Assembly: GCF_012184425.1 (NCBI RefSeq)
Contig: NZ_VTOW01000001.1
Coordinates: 248,001-312,000, forward strand
Origin: Candidatus Manganitrophus noduliformans
GTDB lineage: Bacteria; Nitrospirota; Nitrospiria; SBBL01; Manganitrophaceae
Length of the DNA stretch: 64,000 nucleotides
Reading direction: 5' to 3'
A program made the position numbers and the translations under genes. The notes below the pieces were generated by a model. That model had not been told where the DNA came from. It did not search any database and saw only the letters and a program-made list of their open reading frames with translations. Positions within the stretch are counted from its first letter, which is position 1, and every line of letters begins with the position of its first letter. Below, piece by piece: positions 26,278-34,938 of this stretch.

Positions 26278-26353
26278 GGCGGCGTACCCAAGTGGTTAAG
26301 GGAGCAGTCTGCAAAACTGCGATTCAGCGGTTCAAATCCGCTCGCCGCCTCCA
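26278..26353 (+). tRNA. tRNA-Cys (GCA)
   Basis: The 76-nt gene has acceptor stem GGCGGCG (26278-26284) pairing with CGCCGCC (26343-26349), discriminator T, and an encoded CCA. The anticodon stem-loop GCAGT-CTGCAAA-ACTGC gives anticodon GCA at 26311-26313. The T-arm contains GGTTCAAATCC. All cloverleaf elements are intact. Confidence 0.97.
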
Positions 26354-26490
26354 CTTTATCCCTCAGCCATTTTGGCTATTCAACGCTTCCTTCCTCTCCT
26401 CCTACAAACCGTTTCCTAATCGCGCCACGGTTCCAAAAGGCCGACCTCTCCGATCATCCGCCGTGATCGCCTTGGGAGGCGTTCCCTTAG

Positions 26491-26518
26491 TTGACAGCCC
26501 CCCTTTTTATGCTACGAT
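26491..26518 (+). promoter_or_regulatory. Promoter immediately upstream of diguanylate cyclase; probably leaderless
   Basis: TTGACA (26491-26496) and TACGAT (26513-26518) are 16 bp apart. Transcription would begin about 6-7 bp later, at or next to the ATG at 26525. No Shine-Dalgarno sequence is present between them. Confidence 0.55.
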
Positions 26519-26524
26519 TTCACA

Positions 26525-27535
26525 ATGAAGAAGAAGCGGAAGAAAGCGCCGAGCGTTCTGATCGCCGATGACAGCGCCTTCGAAGTTGATCAGATCAAAA
26601 TCATGTTTGAGAAGATGGGCTTCGAGGTCTCCTGGACCTATACCGGCGCCGATGCGATCAAGCAGGCCCGGCGAAACCCTCCCGATCTGATTCTTCTCGA
26701 CGTGGTTCTCCCCGATATCACCGGACACGATGTCTGCCGGCTGCTGCGCGCCAGCCCCGAGACGATGAACATTCCCCTCATCATGATCACCGTCCGGGAT
26801 AAAACGGAGGATCTGGTCCTCGGTTTCGAGCAAGGGGCGAACGATTACATCACCAAGCCGTTCGATGCGCGCGAGCTCAAAGCGCGCGTCAACGCCTGCC
26901 TCCGGATGAAACAGCTTCAGGACGACCTGACACAGAAGAACGAGGAATATAAGATCCTTCTCAAGAACGTTCAGGAGCTCGCGATGACCGATCCGGTCAC
27001 CGGCCTCTTCAACCGCCGTTATTTCAGAGAGGTCTTACAGCAGGAGTTCTCCCGCGCGCAACGATACGGCACCCTCTTTTCCTGCTTCATGATCGACGTC
27101 GATCACTTTAAACCGATCAATGACACCTATGGTCATGAGTCGGGAGATCGGGTCTTGAGCGAGGTGGCGCGCCTGCTTCAGGTGCAGCTGCGCGATGTCG
27201 ATCTGATCGCCCGTTACGGCGGCGACGAATTTGCCGTTCTCCTTCCCGAGTCGGCCCGGGAGAAGTCCCGGCAGATCGCGGAGCGGATCCGCGAAGCCGC
27301 TTACAGTCAAATCCACTCCTTTCTTCCCAAGCGGCATTCGGTGACCCTCAGCATCGGCATCTCCGGACTGCCCGATCCCGGCCTCCAACACCCCTCTCAG
27401 GTCATCGCGACCGCCGATTTTGCCCTCTACCGCGCGAAGCGCAATGGAAAGAATCGAGTCGATATCGCCACCTTTCAGGAGATGGGGAGCCAACCTTCTC
27501 CCGAAGAGGAAGAAAAGCTGGACCAGCTCCACTAA
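26525..27535 (+). CDS. Response-regulator diguanylate cyclase (REC-GGDEF)
   Basis: The 336-residue protein has an N-terminal receiver with acidic pocket ADDS and phospho-acceptor in LILLDVVLPD, the Thr in MITVRD and the Lys in ITKPFD. A coiled linker and a GGDEF domain with ARYGGDEF follow. The inhibitory-site motif RxxD (RDVD) lies five residues before the catalytic loop, predicting product feedback. Phosphorylation should drive dimerisation and c-di-GMP synthesis, as in PleD/WspR-type proteins. No partner kinase is adjacent. The promoter lies directly before the ATG. Confidence 0.94.
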   Translation: MKKKRKKAPSVLIADDSAFEVDQIKIMFEKMGFEVSWTYTGADAIKQARRNPPDLILLDVVLPDITGHDVCRLLRASPETMNIPLIMITVRDKTEDLVLGFEQGANDYITKPFDARELKARVNACLRMKQLQDDLTQKNEEYKILLKNVQELAMTDPVTGLFNRRYFREVLQQEFSRAQRYGTLFSCFMIDVDHFKPINDTYGHESGDRVLSEVARLLQVQLRDVDLIARYGGDEFAVLLPESAREKSRQIAERIREAAYSQIHSFLPKRHSVTLSIGISGLPDPGLQHPSQVIATADFALYRAKRNGKNRVDIATFQEMGSQPSPEEEEKLDQLH

Positions 27536-27628
27536 AGATCCCCCTTTATTGACTTCACTCCCCTCTTCCGGTTATTTTCTTAACTCAAATGCACAAAGAA
27601 TGTCGATCCGTTCAGCCATTCGGGCAGG

Positions 27629-27657
27629 TTGCAAAAAGAGATCGGTTATGCTATAAA
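27629..27657 (+). promoter_or_regulatory. def promoter
   Basis: TTGCAA (27629-27634) and TATAAA (27652-27657) are 17 bp apart and lie 24 bp before the deformylase ATG. A weaker upstream pair, TTGACT (27549-27554) and TTATTT (27572-27577), is also correctly spaced. Confidence 0.55.
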
Positions 27658-27680
27658 TTACGGAAACTACGGGAAAAAAT

Positions 27681-28235
27681 ATGTCTATTTTAAAAGTCGC
27701 CAAACTGGGAAACCCCATCCTTCGCAAGGTCGCAGCGCCCGTAACCCCGGCCGATTGTCAAGATCCGAACTTTCAAAATTTTCTTGAGGATATGGTCGAA
27801 ACGATGCGGAAACTCGACGGCGTCGGACTGGCCGCGCCGCAGGTCTTCGAATCGAAACAGATTGTCGTCATCGAAGCCAATGCCAACCCTCGTTATCCGG
27901 CTGCCCCCGATCTTTCACTTTTGATCCTTCTCAACCCGACCTTTACGTATCTGTCCGAAGAAAAGGTTGAAGGATGGGAGGGCTGCTTGAGCGTGGAAAA
28001 CCTTCGGGGCAAAGTGATTCGCTCGGCGCGGGTCGGCTTGAAGGCATTCAATCGCGACATGCAGCCGGTCGAAATGGAAGCCGAGGGCTTCCTCGCCATT
28101 GTCCTCCAGCATGAAATCGACCACTTAAACGGAAAGGTTTATCTCGACCGGATGAAAGATTTCTCCACATTGACCCATCTGGCTGAATTTGAGCGTTACT
28201 GGGTGAGAGATCCGGCGGAAGTCGGATCACCATAA
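27681..28235 (+). CDS. def: Peptide deformylase
   Basis: The 184-residue metalloenzyme removes the formyl group from nascent proteins. All three signatures are present: GVGLAAPQV, EGCLSV (metal Cys) and QHEIDHLNG (two metal His and the catalytic Glu). Length and order are typical of bacterial deformylases. No methionyl-tRNA formyltransferase gene is adjacent, unlike the frequent def-fmt pairing. It is preceded by its own promoter and appears to be monocistronic. Confidence 0.96.
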   Translation: MSILKVAKLGNPILRKVAAPVTPADCQDPNFQNFLEDMVETMRKLDGVGLAAPQVFESKQIVVIEANANPRYPAAPDLSLLILLNPTFTYLSEEKVEGWEGCLSVENLRGKVIRSARVGLKAFNRDMQPVEMEAEGFLAIVLQHEIDHLNGKVYLDRMKDFSTLTHLAEFERYWVRDPAEVGSP

Positions 28236-28314
28236 TCATTTTCTCCCCTTTGTTTTCATCTCCTGTCTCACCGATTCACCGGCAATCACGCAATCATTGA
28301 TATCATCGAGTCGA

Positions 28315-29256
28315 ATGCGCGTTAAACTGACGGTCCAAAAATTTAACCCCGATGTCGATCCGAAGCCTTACAAAAAGGACTACTTTGTCGAGGCCAGCCG
28401 GGGGATGACCCTGCTGACCGCGCTGTTGAAAATCAAGGCCGAGATCGACGGCACCCTCACCTTCCGCGCCTCCTGCCGGGCGGCGATCTGCGGCTCCTGC
28501 CTGATGCAGGTGAATGGAAGCCAGAAACTCGCCTGCAAGCTCCCCCTCAAGGAAGAGCTGGAACACCACGGGAAAATCGAGGTCGGACCGATGGCGAACA
28601 TGCCGGTGATCAAAGACATGGTCGTTCAGATGGCCCCCTTCTGGGAGAAGATCAAGGCGGTCGATCCCTTTCTGATGACGAAGAACGGGGTGGAGGTTCC
28701 GACCGAAGCGCTGAAGGATCTTCACGAGAAACTGCACAATGCCGACGGCTGCATTATGTGCGGGGCGTGCGTTTCGGCCTGCACCAGCTTTGAAGTCTCC
28801 CGCGGATTTCTCGGTCCGGCCGCATTGGCCAAAGCCTACCGCTTTCAGGCCGATCCGAGAGACCAAGCACACGTTCCTCGTCTGGAGGCGCTTCAGGGAC
28901 CCGACGGAATTTGGGACTGTGTCCGGTGCAACTTCTGCGTGCAGGTCTGCCCGAAAGATGTCCGGCCGATGGAGCAGATCGTGCGCCTTCGGCGATTGTC
29001 GATCGGCGCCGGATTCTCCGAATCGGTGGAGGCGAGACACATTACCGAGTTTACGAAAGTGGTGGGTGATGAGGGTCGGCTGAATGAGACACTCCTGCCG
29101 ATCTTAATGACGTGGGGAAATCTCAAAAAGATGCTTCGGATCATCCCGCTCGGGATCAAGATGTTCTTGCACGGGAAGACGCCGTTCCCCTTCAAGCGCG
29201 TCCCGGGACGTGATGAAGTCCGGGCCATCTTCAAACGTTGGGAGAAAACGAAATGA
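28315..29256 (+). CDS. sdhB: Succinate dehydrogenase/fumarate reductase iron-sulfur subunit
   Basis: The 313-residue protein has the SdhB layout: a plant-ferredoxin-like domain with [2Fe-2S] cysteines in CRAAICGSC and a later Cys, then two bacterial-ferredoxin cluster motifs, [11 protein letters not shown] and [14 protein letters not shown]. It passes electrons from a flavoprotein subunit towards quinone. A C-terminal extension of about 60 residues follows the clusters. The flavoprotein gene is not in this window. The ATG at 28315 lacks a Shine-Dalgarno sequence. The CCG-domain gene overlaps by 4 bp, so the two are translated together. Confidence 0.9.
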   Translation: MRVKLTVQKFNPDVDPKPYKKDYFVEASRGMTLLTALLKIKAEIDGTLTFRASCRAAICGSCLMQVNGSQKLACKLPLKEELEHHGKIEVGPMANMPVIKDMVVQMAPFWEKIKAVDPFLMTKNGVEVPTEALKDLHEKLHNADGCIMCGACVSACTSFEVSRGFLGPAALAKAYRFQADPRDQAHVPRLEALQGPDGIWDCVRCNFCVQVCPKDVRPMEQIVRLRRLSIGAGFSESVEARHITEFTKVVGDEGRLNETLLPILMTWGNLKKMLRIIPLGIKMFLHGKTPFPFKRVPGRDEVRAIFKRWEKTK

Positions 29257-30143
29257 AGTACGCCCTCTTCCCAGGATGCGCCTCCAAGGGAGCCACCCCC
29301 GAGCTCTACACCTCCACCATGAAAGTGGTCGGACGCCTCGGTCTCGACATCGTTGAACTGGAAGCATTTAACTGCTGCGGGGCCGGCGTGATCAGCGAGG
29401 CCGACCCGGATCTCGCCTACACCCTCAATGCCCGGACCCTCGCCACCGCCGAGAAGATGGGGATCAACAATGTCATGACGATCTGCGGGACCTGCCAGGG
29501 GATCCTGGGCGGGGCCAACAAGAATCTTCAAGAGGATGACGCCTTGCGCGATCGGATCAACCGGGCCCTCAAGGACGCCACCGGCCTGGAATACCACGGG
29601 ACGGTCGAGGTGAAACATCTTCAGTGGATTTTGGTCAAAGATTTCGGCTTGGACGAGCTGAGCAAGTTTATTACCCATCCTTTGAACGTATCGATCGCGC
29701 CGTTCTACGGTTGCTATATTTTACGCCCTTCTCGCGCCACCGGCTTTGACGATTGGGAAAATCCGACCTCGCTCGAGAAATTGATCCGCGCCGTCGGTGC
29801 CTATCCGGTCGAATACGACGGCCGAACCAAGTGCTGCGGCTTCCCCGTCCTCCTGGAGAAAGATCAGATTGCGCTGAGCATGGTCGCGAAGAACGTCGGC
29901 GAGGCGAAGGAAAAAGGAAGCGACGCGATGGTCACCCCCTGCCCCCTCTGCCACATGAGTCTCGATATCTATCAGGACCGCGCCGAAGACCGGCTTCAGC
30001 AAACCCGTCCGGATGAGACGCTCGGTGTTCCGATCCTCCACCTTCCTCAACTCCTTGGCCTGGCGATGGGCTTCTCACCCAAAGAGCTCGGGATGAAGCG
30101 ACATCTCGTCTCCACCGCACCTCTGATCGAAAAAATTCAATAA
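29253..30143 (+). CDS. CCG-domain (HdrB/SdhE-like) subunit
   Basis: The 296-residue protein has two cysteine-rich CCG domains: FNCCGAGV with CGTCQG in the first half, and KCCGFPVL with CPLCHMSL in the second. An early GCAS motif completes the pattern. Such domains form the membrane-associated subunit of type E succinate:quinone reductases and subunit B of heterodisulfide reductase, where they hold a non-cubane [4Fe-4S] centre. The ATGA overlap with the iron-sulfur gene supports one complex replacing the usual heme-b anchor. The ATG at 29253 is preferred over the open extension from 29238. Confidence 0.88.
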   Translation: MKYALFPGCASKGATPELYTSTMKVVGRLGLDIVELEAFNCCGAGVISEADPDLAYTLNARTLATAEKMGINNVMTICGTCQGILGGANKNLQEDDALRDRINRALKDATGLEYHGTVEVKHLQWILVKDFGLDELSKFITHPLNVSIAPFYGCYILRPSRATGFDDWENPTSLEKLIRAVGAYPVEYDGRTKCCGFPVLLEKDQIALSMVAKNVGEAKEKGSDAMVTPCPLCHMSLDIYQDRAEDRLQQTRPDETLGVPILHLPQLLGLAMGFSPKELGMKRHLVSTAPLIEKIQ

Positions 30144-30156
30144 TTCAAGGACACTC

Positions 30157-30801
30157 ATGGCGAGAACACAAATTCCGGAGTGGGTTCCCCTTTTTCCCCT
30201 CCCGAATGTGGTCTTCTTTCCGAAGACCTATCTTCCCCTCCATATTTTCGAACCGCGTTACCGCGAGATGGTCGAAGATGCCTTGGGCGGGGATCGGATG
30301 ATCGGGATGGTCCTCTTGAAAGAGGGCTGGGAAATCAATTATGATGGGAACCCGCCGATCCATGAGATCGGCTCGGTCGGGCGGATCATTCGATCCCAAC
30401 GGCTCGATGACGGACGATACAACATCATTCTCTACGGCCTGAAGAAATGTCTGATTCGGGGCGAGCGTCACGACCGGAGTTACCGGCAGGGGCGAATCGA
30501 GACCGTTGAGGAGCCTCAGACCGAGTTACTCCTCGCGCCGCTCAAAGAAAAGTTGGTCGATCTGACGATGCGCTACCGCCAGAAAATGCCGGGGGCCGAG
30601 GCGTTGGAGTCGATTTTGGAAATCGGGCTTGAAGATGATGTCTTGGTGGCGACCCTCTCGGCGGGGCTTCCGCTGACGGTCTTGGAAAAACAGTTTTTGC
30701 TGGAAGCCGGAGACCTCTCACAACGGGCAAAACGCTTGGCGGAATTGATGGAGATGGGTCTTCATACCATCGGACAGACGGATGGACAAACGGAGGGATA
30801 G
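30157..30801 (+). CDS. LON peptidase substrate-binding domain protein
   Basis: The 214-residue protein matches only the N-terminal domain of Lon (WVPLFPLPNVVFFPKTYLPLHIFEPRYREMV, IGSVGRI, YNIILYGLKK). It lacks ATPase and protease parts. Stand-alone members are widespread; their role is unproven, though binding of partly folded proteins is assumed. It follows the CCG gene by 13 bp and directly abuts the peroxiredoxin start, so it may be part of a longer transcript. A ribosome site AAGGA precedes the ATG. Confidence 0.9.
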   Translation: MARTQIPEWVPLFPLPNVVFFPKTYLPLHIFEPRYREMVEDALGGDRMIGMVLLKEGWEINYDGNPPIHEIGSVGRIIRSQRLDDGRYNIILYGLKKCLIRGERHDRSYRQGRIETVEEPQTELLLAPLKEKLVDLTMRYRQKMPGAEALESILEIGLEDDVLVATLSAGLPLTVLEKQFLLEAGDLSQRAKRLAELMEMGLHTIGQTDGQTEG

Positions 30802-31284
30802 GTGACTTCAGAGCTGAAACCGGGAGATGATGCTCCCCTTTTTATTCTCCCCTCCTCGGACGGGAAGAAGGTCGATCTGACCTCGTACCGGGGAAAGCGC
30901 CATGTCATTCTCTACTTTTATCCGAAGGATGATACCCCCGGCTGCACCAAGGAGGCGTGTGCTTTCCGAGATTCTTTCGCCGAACTGAAGAAGGCGAAGG
31001 CCGTGATCTTGGGGGTCAGTCTCGATTCCCTCGCCTCGCATCAAAAATTCGTCGAGAAGTATACCCTCCCTTTTTTGCTCTTGAGCGATACGGATGCCGC
31101 CGTTTCGAAAGCCTACGGCGTTTACAAGCTGAAGAATATGTACGGCCGGAAATTCTGGGGAATCGAGCGATCGACCTTTCTGATCGACCCGAAGGGGAAG
31201 GTCACCCATCTCTTCCGCCGTGTGAAAGTAGACGCCCATCTGGACGAAGTCCTCTCGGCGCTGAAGGAGCTAAAAAGGGTTTGA
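30802..31284 (+). CDS. bcp: Thioredoxin-dependent peroxiredoxin (Bcp/PrxQ type)
   Basis: The 160-residue peroxidase reduces H2O2 and alkyl hydroperoxides. The active site reads YFYPKDDTPGCTKEACAFRD; the first Cys is peroxidatic and the second, five residues later, is the resolving Cys of PrxQ enzymes. The GTG start directly follows the previous stop codon, so translation is probably coupled. The ferredoxin promoter overlaps its stop codon. Confidence 0.93.
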   Translation: MTSELKPGDDAPLFILPSSDGKKVDLTSYRGKRHVILYFYPKDDTPGCTKEACAFRDSFAELKKAKAVILGVSLDSLASHQKFVEKYTLPFLLLSDTDAAVSKAYGVYKLKNMYGRKFWGIERSTFLIDPKGKVTHLFRRVKVDAHLDEVLSALKELKRV

Positions 31285-31310
31285 CATGCCGCAAAGACGC
31301 ATGATATAGT
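31281..31310 (+). promoter_or_regulatory. Ferredoxin gene promoter
   Basis: TTGACA (31281-31286) overlaps the peroxiredoxin stop codon, and TATAGT (31305-31310) follows after 18 bp. It gives a leader of about 37 nt containing AAGGAGGT. Confidence 0.65.
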
Positions 31311-31354
31311 TCGAAAATCATTTTCTTTCAACGCAACAAGGAGGTAGCCCTACC

Positions 31355-31723
31355 ATGGCACTTTTGATCACCAGTGAATGCATCGCCTGCGCAGCCTGTC
31401 TGCCTGAGTGTCCGAACGAAGCGATCTTCGAGAACCGAAGCGACTGCGAATCAAAGGGATATAAATTGACCGGGGAAGATGGCGGCGGCCAGCTCGCCCA
31501 CGCCACCAGCGACAACATCTACGTCATCACCTACGAACGCTGCACCGAATGTGTGGGCCACTTTGATGAGCCCCAGTGCGCGGCGGTTTGTCCGGTGTCC
31601 GACTGCTGCATCTCCGATCCGACCTATCCCGAAAAGGCCGATGTCCTTCTGGAAAAAGCCAAGTCACTGAATCCGGACAAGGAAATCGATCCGGCGCGTG
31701 TCTGGAGCGGGGTTCGGAACTAA
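31355..31723 (+). CDS. 2[4Fe-4S] ferredoxin (YfhL-like)
   Basis: The 122-residue protein has two cluster motifs: CIACAACLPECP near the N-terminus and CTECVGHFDEPQCAAVCP further on. The longer insert within the second motif marks the Alvin/YfhL-type ferredoxins, whose two clusters have very low and unequal potentials. About 25 residues with an acidic patch separate the motifs, and a helical tail follows. It has its own promoter, a strong AAGGAGGT ribosome site and a strong terminator, so it is an independently expressed electron carrier. Confidence 0.9.
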   Translation: MALLITSECIACAACLPECPNEAIFENRSDCESKGYKLTGEDGGGQLAHATSDNIYVITYERCTECVGHFDEPQCAAVCPVSDCCISDPTYPEKADVLLEKAKSLNPDKEIDPARVWSGVRN

Positions 31724-31760
31724 CGCACCGACGTTCGAGCGCAGCCTCTTAACTGAAAAA

Positions 31761-31795
31761 GGGAAGGCCGATTAAAACCGGCCTTCCCTTTTTTT
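31761..31795. terminator. Bidirectional Rho-independent terminator
   Basis: A perfect 10-bp GC-rich stem (31761-31770 with 31779-31788) is followed by a T7 run on the plus strand and preceded by A5 on the other side. It can end both the ferredoxin transcript and the convergent CBS-domain transcript. Confidence 0.92.
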
Positions 31796-31819
31796 AGGCT
31801 CCATTCCCGCCGGGACGAT

Positions 31820-32200
31820 TTACAATCGATTCTTAAAGCAGATCACCAAATCGCGCACCGAGATGATCCCGACAATTTTCCCCTTGTCGGTCACGGCCAG
31901 GTGCCGCACCCCCTTCGTCGCCATCAGGTCGTTCGCCTCTTTGGCGGTTTTGTCGATATCGATCCCGATGACCGGCTGACTCATGATTCTTTCCACGGGA
32001 GTGGTGTCGGGATTGAGGCCGTCGGCGAGTGCCTTTCGGACAAAATCGGTCTCGCTCACAATCCCGATCCGCTCCATTCCCTCGCTGACCAGGAGGGAGC
32101 CGATTCGTTTATCCCGCATCTGTTTTGCCGCATCCCGTACCGTGGTCTTTGGGGAAATTTCCTGAAGATCCCGATGCATCAAAAGGGCCAATGGTGTCAT
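31820..32200 (-). CDS. Tandem CBS domain protein
   Basis: The 126-residue protein consists of two CBS motifs (a Bateman module): TTVRDAAKQMRDKRIGSLLVSE with GIVSETDF, and KTAKEANDLMATKGVRHLAVTD with GIISVRDL. Such modules bind adenosine nucleotides and sense energy or redox state. No enzymatic domain is attached. GGAGG lies close before the ATG. It lies 29 bp downstream of the sirtuin gene on the same strand, so co-expression is likely. Confidence 0.92.
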   Translation of the reverse strand: MTPLALLMHRDLQEISPKTTVRDAAKQMRDKRIGSLLVSEGMERIGIVSETDFVRKALADGLNPDTTPVERIMSQPVIGIDIDKTAKEANDLMATKGVRHLAVTDKGKIVGIISVRDLVICFKNRL

Positions 32201-32229
32201 CTTCTCCTCCCTAACGAATCGAAATGATT

Positions 32230-32964
32230 CTAATGGTTGGCATGAATCAATTGGGGAACAACCTCCGAGGCGCGCCCGATCAGAAGCAGATCCCGGTCTG
32301 CAATCTCCGAATCCACCCTATTGATCTCGATCGTGAACGCCCCATGCTCCTTGGCGATCGATGCGAATGAAGCGGCGGGCTGAACGATTCCGGATGTTCC
32401 GATCACCAAGAAAACCCCTCCTCCTTGGCATGCCTCCAGACTCTTTTTCAGATGGAGCGGGTTAATCGCCTCTCCAAACCAGACCACATCGGGACGGAGC
32501 AATGAACGACAAAGATCGCAATGGGGAAGCCGGGGAAGCTCGAGGGAGCGCTTTTCCGTGATCCGACCGCAGCGCATACAACGCATCCTCCAAAGGCTTC
32601 CATGCAACTCGATGATCTTCCGGCTCCCGGCCAGTGGATGAAGCCCGTCGACATTTTGAGTGATCAACGTGAAACTCGGACAGGCGTTCTCAAGTGAGAC
32701 CAACGCTTCGTGCGCCGGGTTGGGACGTTTTTCCGAGATGATTTGACGCCGCCAGTGATACCACTCCCAGACAATCTCAGGATGTGATTCAAACGCCTCG
32801 GGCGTGGCGAGCTCTTCCGCCCGAAACTGCTTCCAGAGCCCCCCCTCTCCCCTGAACGTGGGAACCCCGCTGTCGGCTGAAATCCCGGCCCCGGTTAAAA
32901 CGGTGATCGAATGGGCGGAGGCGATCCGGTCCCGTGCTGTTTTGATCAGGTTTTCGGTGAGGAT
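32230..32964 (-). CDS. cobB: Class III-like sirtuin (NAD-dependent protein deacylase), likely ATC start
   Basis: The 244-residue reading has GAGISADSGVPTFRG, TQNVDGLH, the catalytic His in ELHGSL, and zinc ligands CxxC plus CxxC (MRCMRCG, HCDLCR). A Tyr-x-x-Arg motif (WYHWRR) is the signature of class III sirtuins that remove succinyl or malonyl groups. The frame has no ATG, GTG or TTG before the middle of the catalytic domain. It opens after a TAA that overlaps a strong AAGGAGG (32969-32975). The first suitable codon is ATC at 32964, 4 nt after the ribosome site, giving ILTENLIKTARDR, a normal CobB-like start. Confidence 0.82.
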   Translation of the reverse strand: MLTENLIKTARDRIASAHSITVLTGAGISADSGVPTFRGEGGLWKQFRAEELATPEAFESHPEIVWEWYHWRRQIISEKRPNPAHEALVSLENACPSFTLITQNVDGLHPLAGSRKIIELHGSLWRMRCMRCGRITEKRSLELPRLPHCDLCRSLLRPDVVWFGEAINPLHLKKSLEACQGGGVFLVIGTSGIVQPAASFASIAKEHGAFTIEINRVDSEIADRDLLLIGRASEVVPQLIHANH

Positions 32965-33033
32965 AGATCCTCCTTAATGAATGGGTTGAGTATACCGAAT
33001 CGTCTCCATGAAAACAATAAAATCAGATTTCTA

Positions 33034-33063
33034 TTGACATCAATGAGAATTCCTAAGTATTCT
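33034..33063 (+). promoter_or_regulatory. Promoter of the second diguanylate cyclase gene
   Basis: TTGACA (33034-33039) and TATTCT (33058-33063) are 18 bp apart in an AT-rich stretch, followed by a leader of about 30 nt with GGGGAGG before the ATG at 33102. Confidence 0.65.
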
Positions 33064-33101
33064 AAGCCCTTTGAGTGCCAAAGAAAATATGGGGAGGAAA
33101 A

Positions 33102-34064
33102 ATGAAACGAGGCCTGCTTCTGGTCAAGAAGGAGAGAGGACAACGGCGAAAAATGAGGGAAGCCCTTAAAGAGGGCCCGACCGCCTACCGGATCTATGAA
33201 GCGGAGACCCTCCGGCAGGGGCTTCGCATTCTCTCCAAGGAGAAGGTCGATCTGATCATCTACGATGATCCGGCCTCCGCCCATCCCCCCGAAATGGATC
33301 TCTCCCCTCTCTCCTCTTTTGTCGATCAAAGAGTTGCCCAAGAGATTCCCCTTTTGCTGATCGGATCTCCCCACGATGCGCCTCAAAAACAGAAAGCGCT
33401 CGACAACGGCGCGTGGGATTACATCACCCGCCCCTACCGGATTCAAGATCTGGTCCTACGCGCCGAAGTCCTCTTGCGGATCAAAGCGACACAGGATAAA
33501 CTCAAGCAGCGTATCCGGAAATTGGAACGTCAGTCGATCATCGATCCTTTAACCGGGCTTTACAATCGTAAATATCTGAAAGAATTTCTGCAGCGGGAGA
33601 TTCGGCGGGCGGAACGGCAAAAAGGACAGATCTTCTGCATGATGATGGATGTCGATCATTTTAAGCGAATCAACGACGACTTAGGCCATCTCAACGGAGA
33701 TCGGGTTTTGCAGGAGATCGGGACGATTCTCCGAGACCTTCTTCGGGGATACGATTTCGCCGCGCGATACGGCGGAGACGAATTCACGATTGTACTTCCT
33801 CAACGGATGGAAGAGAAGGCGGCGATGGAGGTGGCCGAACGAATCCGCCGAACGATTGCAGATCATGTTTTCGGTTTACGAAAAGGAAAGAAGGGAGGGA
33901 CCCGATTTACCGTGAGCATCGGCCTGGCGACCTTCCCTTCCCCCGGTATCGATACCGAAGAGACCCTCATTGCGGCCGCAGACGATGCCCTCTACGGCGC
34001 CAAGCGTTCCGGGAAGAACTGCGCCCTCATTCATCAACCAAATGAGCCGAATGAACTCGCCTGA
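33102..34064 (+). CDS. Receiver-GGDEF diguanylate cyclase
   Basis: The 320-residue protein has an N-terminal receiver-like domain in which LIIYDD provides the probable phospho-acceptor, but the acidic pocket near the N-terminus is basic (LLVKKER). Activation may therefore not follow the standard phosphorylation route. The GGDEF domain is intact (ARYGGDEF), with an RxxD inhibitory site (RGYD) five residues before. It should make c-di-GMP. The ATG at 33102 has GGGGAGG 5 nt upstream. Its stop lies inside the following SirB1-like gene. Confidence 0.9.
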   Translation: MKRGLLLVKKERGQRRKMREALKEGPTAYRIYEAETLRQGLRILSKEKVDLIIYDDPASAHPPEMDLSPLSSFVDQRVAQEIPLLLIGSPHDAPQKQKALDNGAWDYITRPYRIQDLVLRAEVLLRIKATQDKLKQRIRKLERQSIIDPLTGLYNRKYLKEFLQREIRRAERQKGQIFCMMMDVDHFKRINDDLGHLNGDRVLQEIGTILRDLLRGYDFAARYGGDEFTIVLPQRMEEKAAMEVAERIRRTIADHVFGLRKGKKGGTRFTVSIGLATFPSPGIDTEETLIAAADDALYGAKRSGKNCALIHQPNEPNELA

Positions 34065-34893
34065 AAATGACCGCACCCTTGACGCATTGATCCGACTGTT
34101 GGGAGAGGAAGGTGCCCACTTCGAGATCATCCGCCGACGATTGGTCGAGATCGGCTCCCCCGCCCTCCCCGCGCTGGAGCGGTGCGTGAGGGAGGGCGCT
34201 TCATTGATATCGGAGCGGGCCGGCCAGATTATCGAGTCGATCCGGCTTGAAGCGTTGGATGAGGAGTGGCAACGTTATGCCGAGAAAGAACCCTGCTCCC
34301 TGGAAGAGGGGGTCTTTCTCCTCGCTCGATTCGCCTACCCGGAGATGAATTCGGAAATTTATCGGACAAAGATCGATCGGATGGCCGAGGTCCTCCGGAG
34401 GAGGATTCAACCTGATTCGTCTCCCCCCGCGGTGATCCGGACCCTGAATCGGTATCTCTTCGAAGAGCTTCTCTTCTCAGGAAATCGCGAGAACTACTAC
34501 CTCCCGGAAAACAGCTATATCAATACCGTCCTCGACACAAAGAAGGGGATTCCGATCAGCTTATCGGTGGTGATGCTCCTTCTTGCAGAGCGGCTGAATC
34601 TCCCTCTCCACGGAATCGGGATGCCGGGTCACTTCCTGGTTTCCTGGTCGGATGAACGAGACGAAATTTACATCGATCCCTTCCATGAAGGCCGGATGCT
34701 GACTCGCGGGGAGATTGAATCGCAACTCCCAGGAGACGAAAAAGGGCTCATCGCTCAATATCTCCGAAAGGTTTCCACGCGCCAGATCATTACAAGGATG
34801 ATCCGCAACCTCATTCACATTTATACTGAAGGGGGAGAAACGGAAAAAGGTTCCTGGTTGGAGCGGTTCCACAAACGGGTTCATTCGACTTAG
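34051..34893 (+). CDS. SirB1-like transglutaminase-fold protein
   Basis: The 280-residue protein matches the SirB1/Transglut_core2 family: SYINTVLDTKKGIPISLSVVMLLLAERLNLPLHGIGMPGHFLV. These proteins keep a transglutaminase-like fold, but the usual Cys appears replaced (GIPISLS), so they are probably not enzymes; their role is unknown. The start overlaps the diguanylate cyclase stop by 14 bp; an ATG three codons earlier is also possible. No separate ribosome site is evident, so coupling to the cyclase gene is likely. Confidence 0.85.
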   Translation: MNSPENDRTLDALIRLLGEEGAHFEIIRRRLVEIGSPALPALERCVREGASLISERAGQIIESIRLEALDEEWQRYAEKEPCSLEEGVFLLARFAYPEMNSEIYRTKIDRMAEVLRRRIQPDSSPPAVIRTLNRYLFEELLFSGNRENYYLPENSYINTVLDTKKGIPISLSVVMLLLAERLNLPLHGIGMPGHFLVSWSDERDEIYIDPFHEGRMLTRGEIESQLPGDEKGLIAQYLRKVSTRQIITRMIRNLIHIYTEGGETEKGSWLERFHKRVHST

Positions 34894-34938
34894 TGGACGG
34901 CGGGAGGGAAAGAATCTTGCGCTAAAACGGCGGAAATC

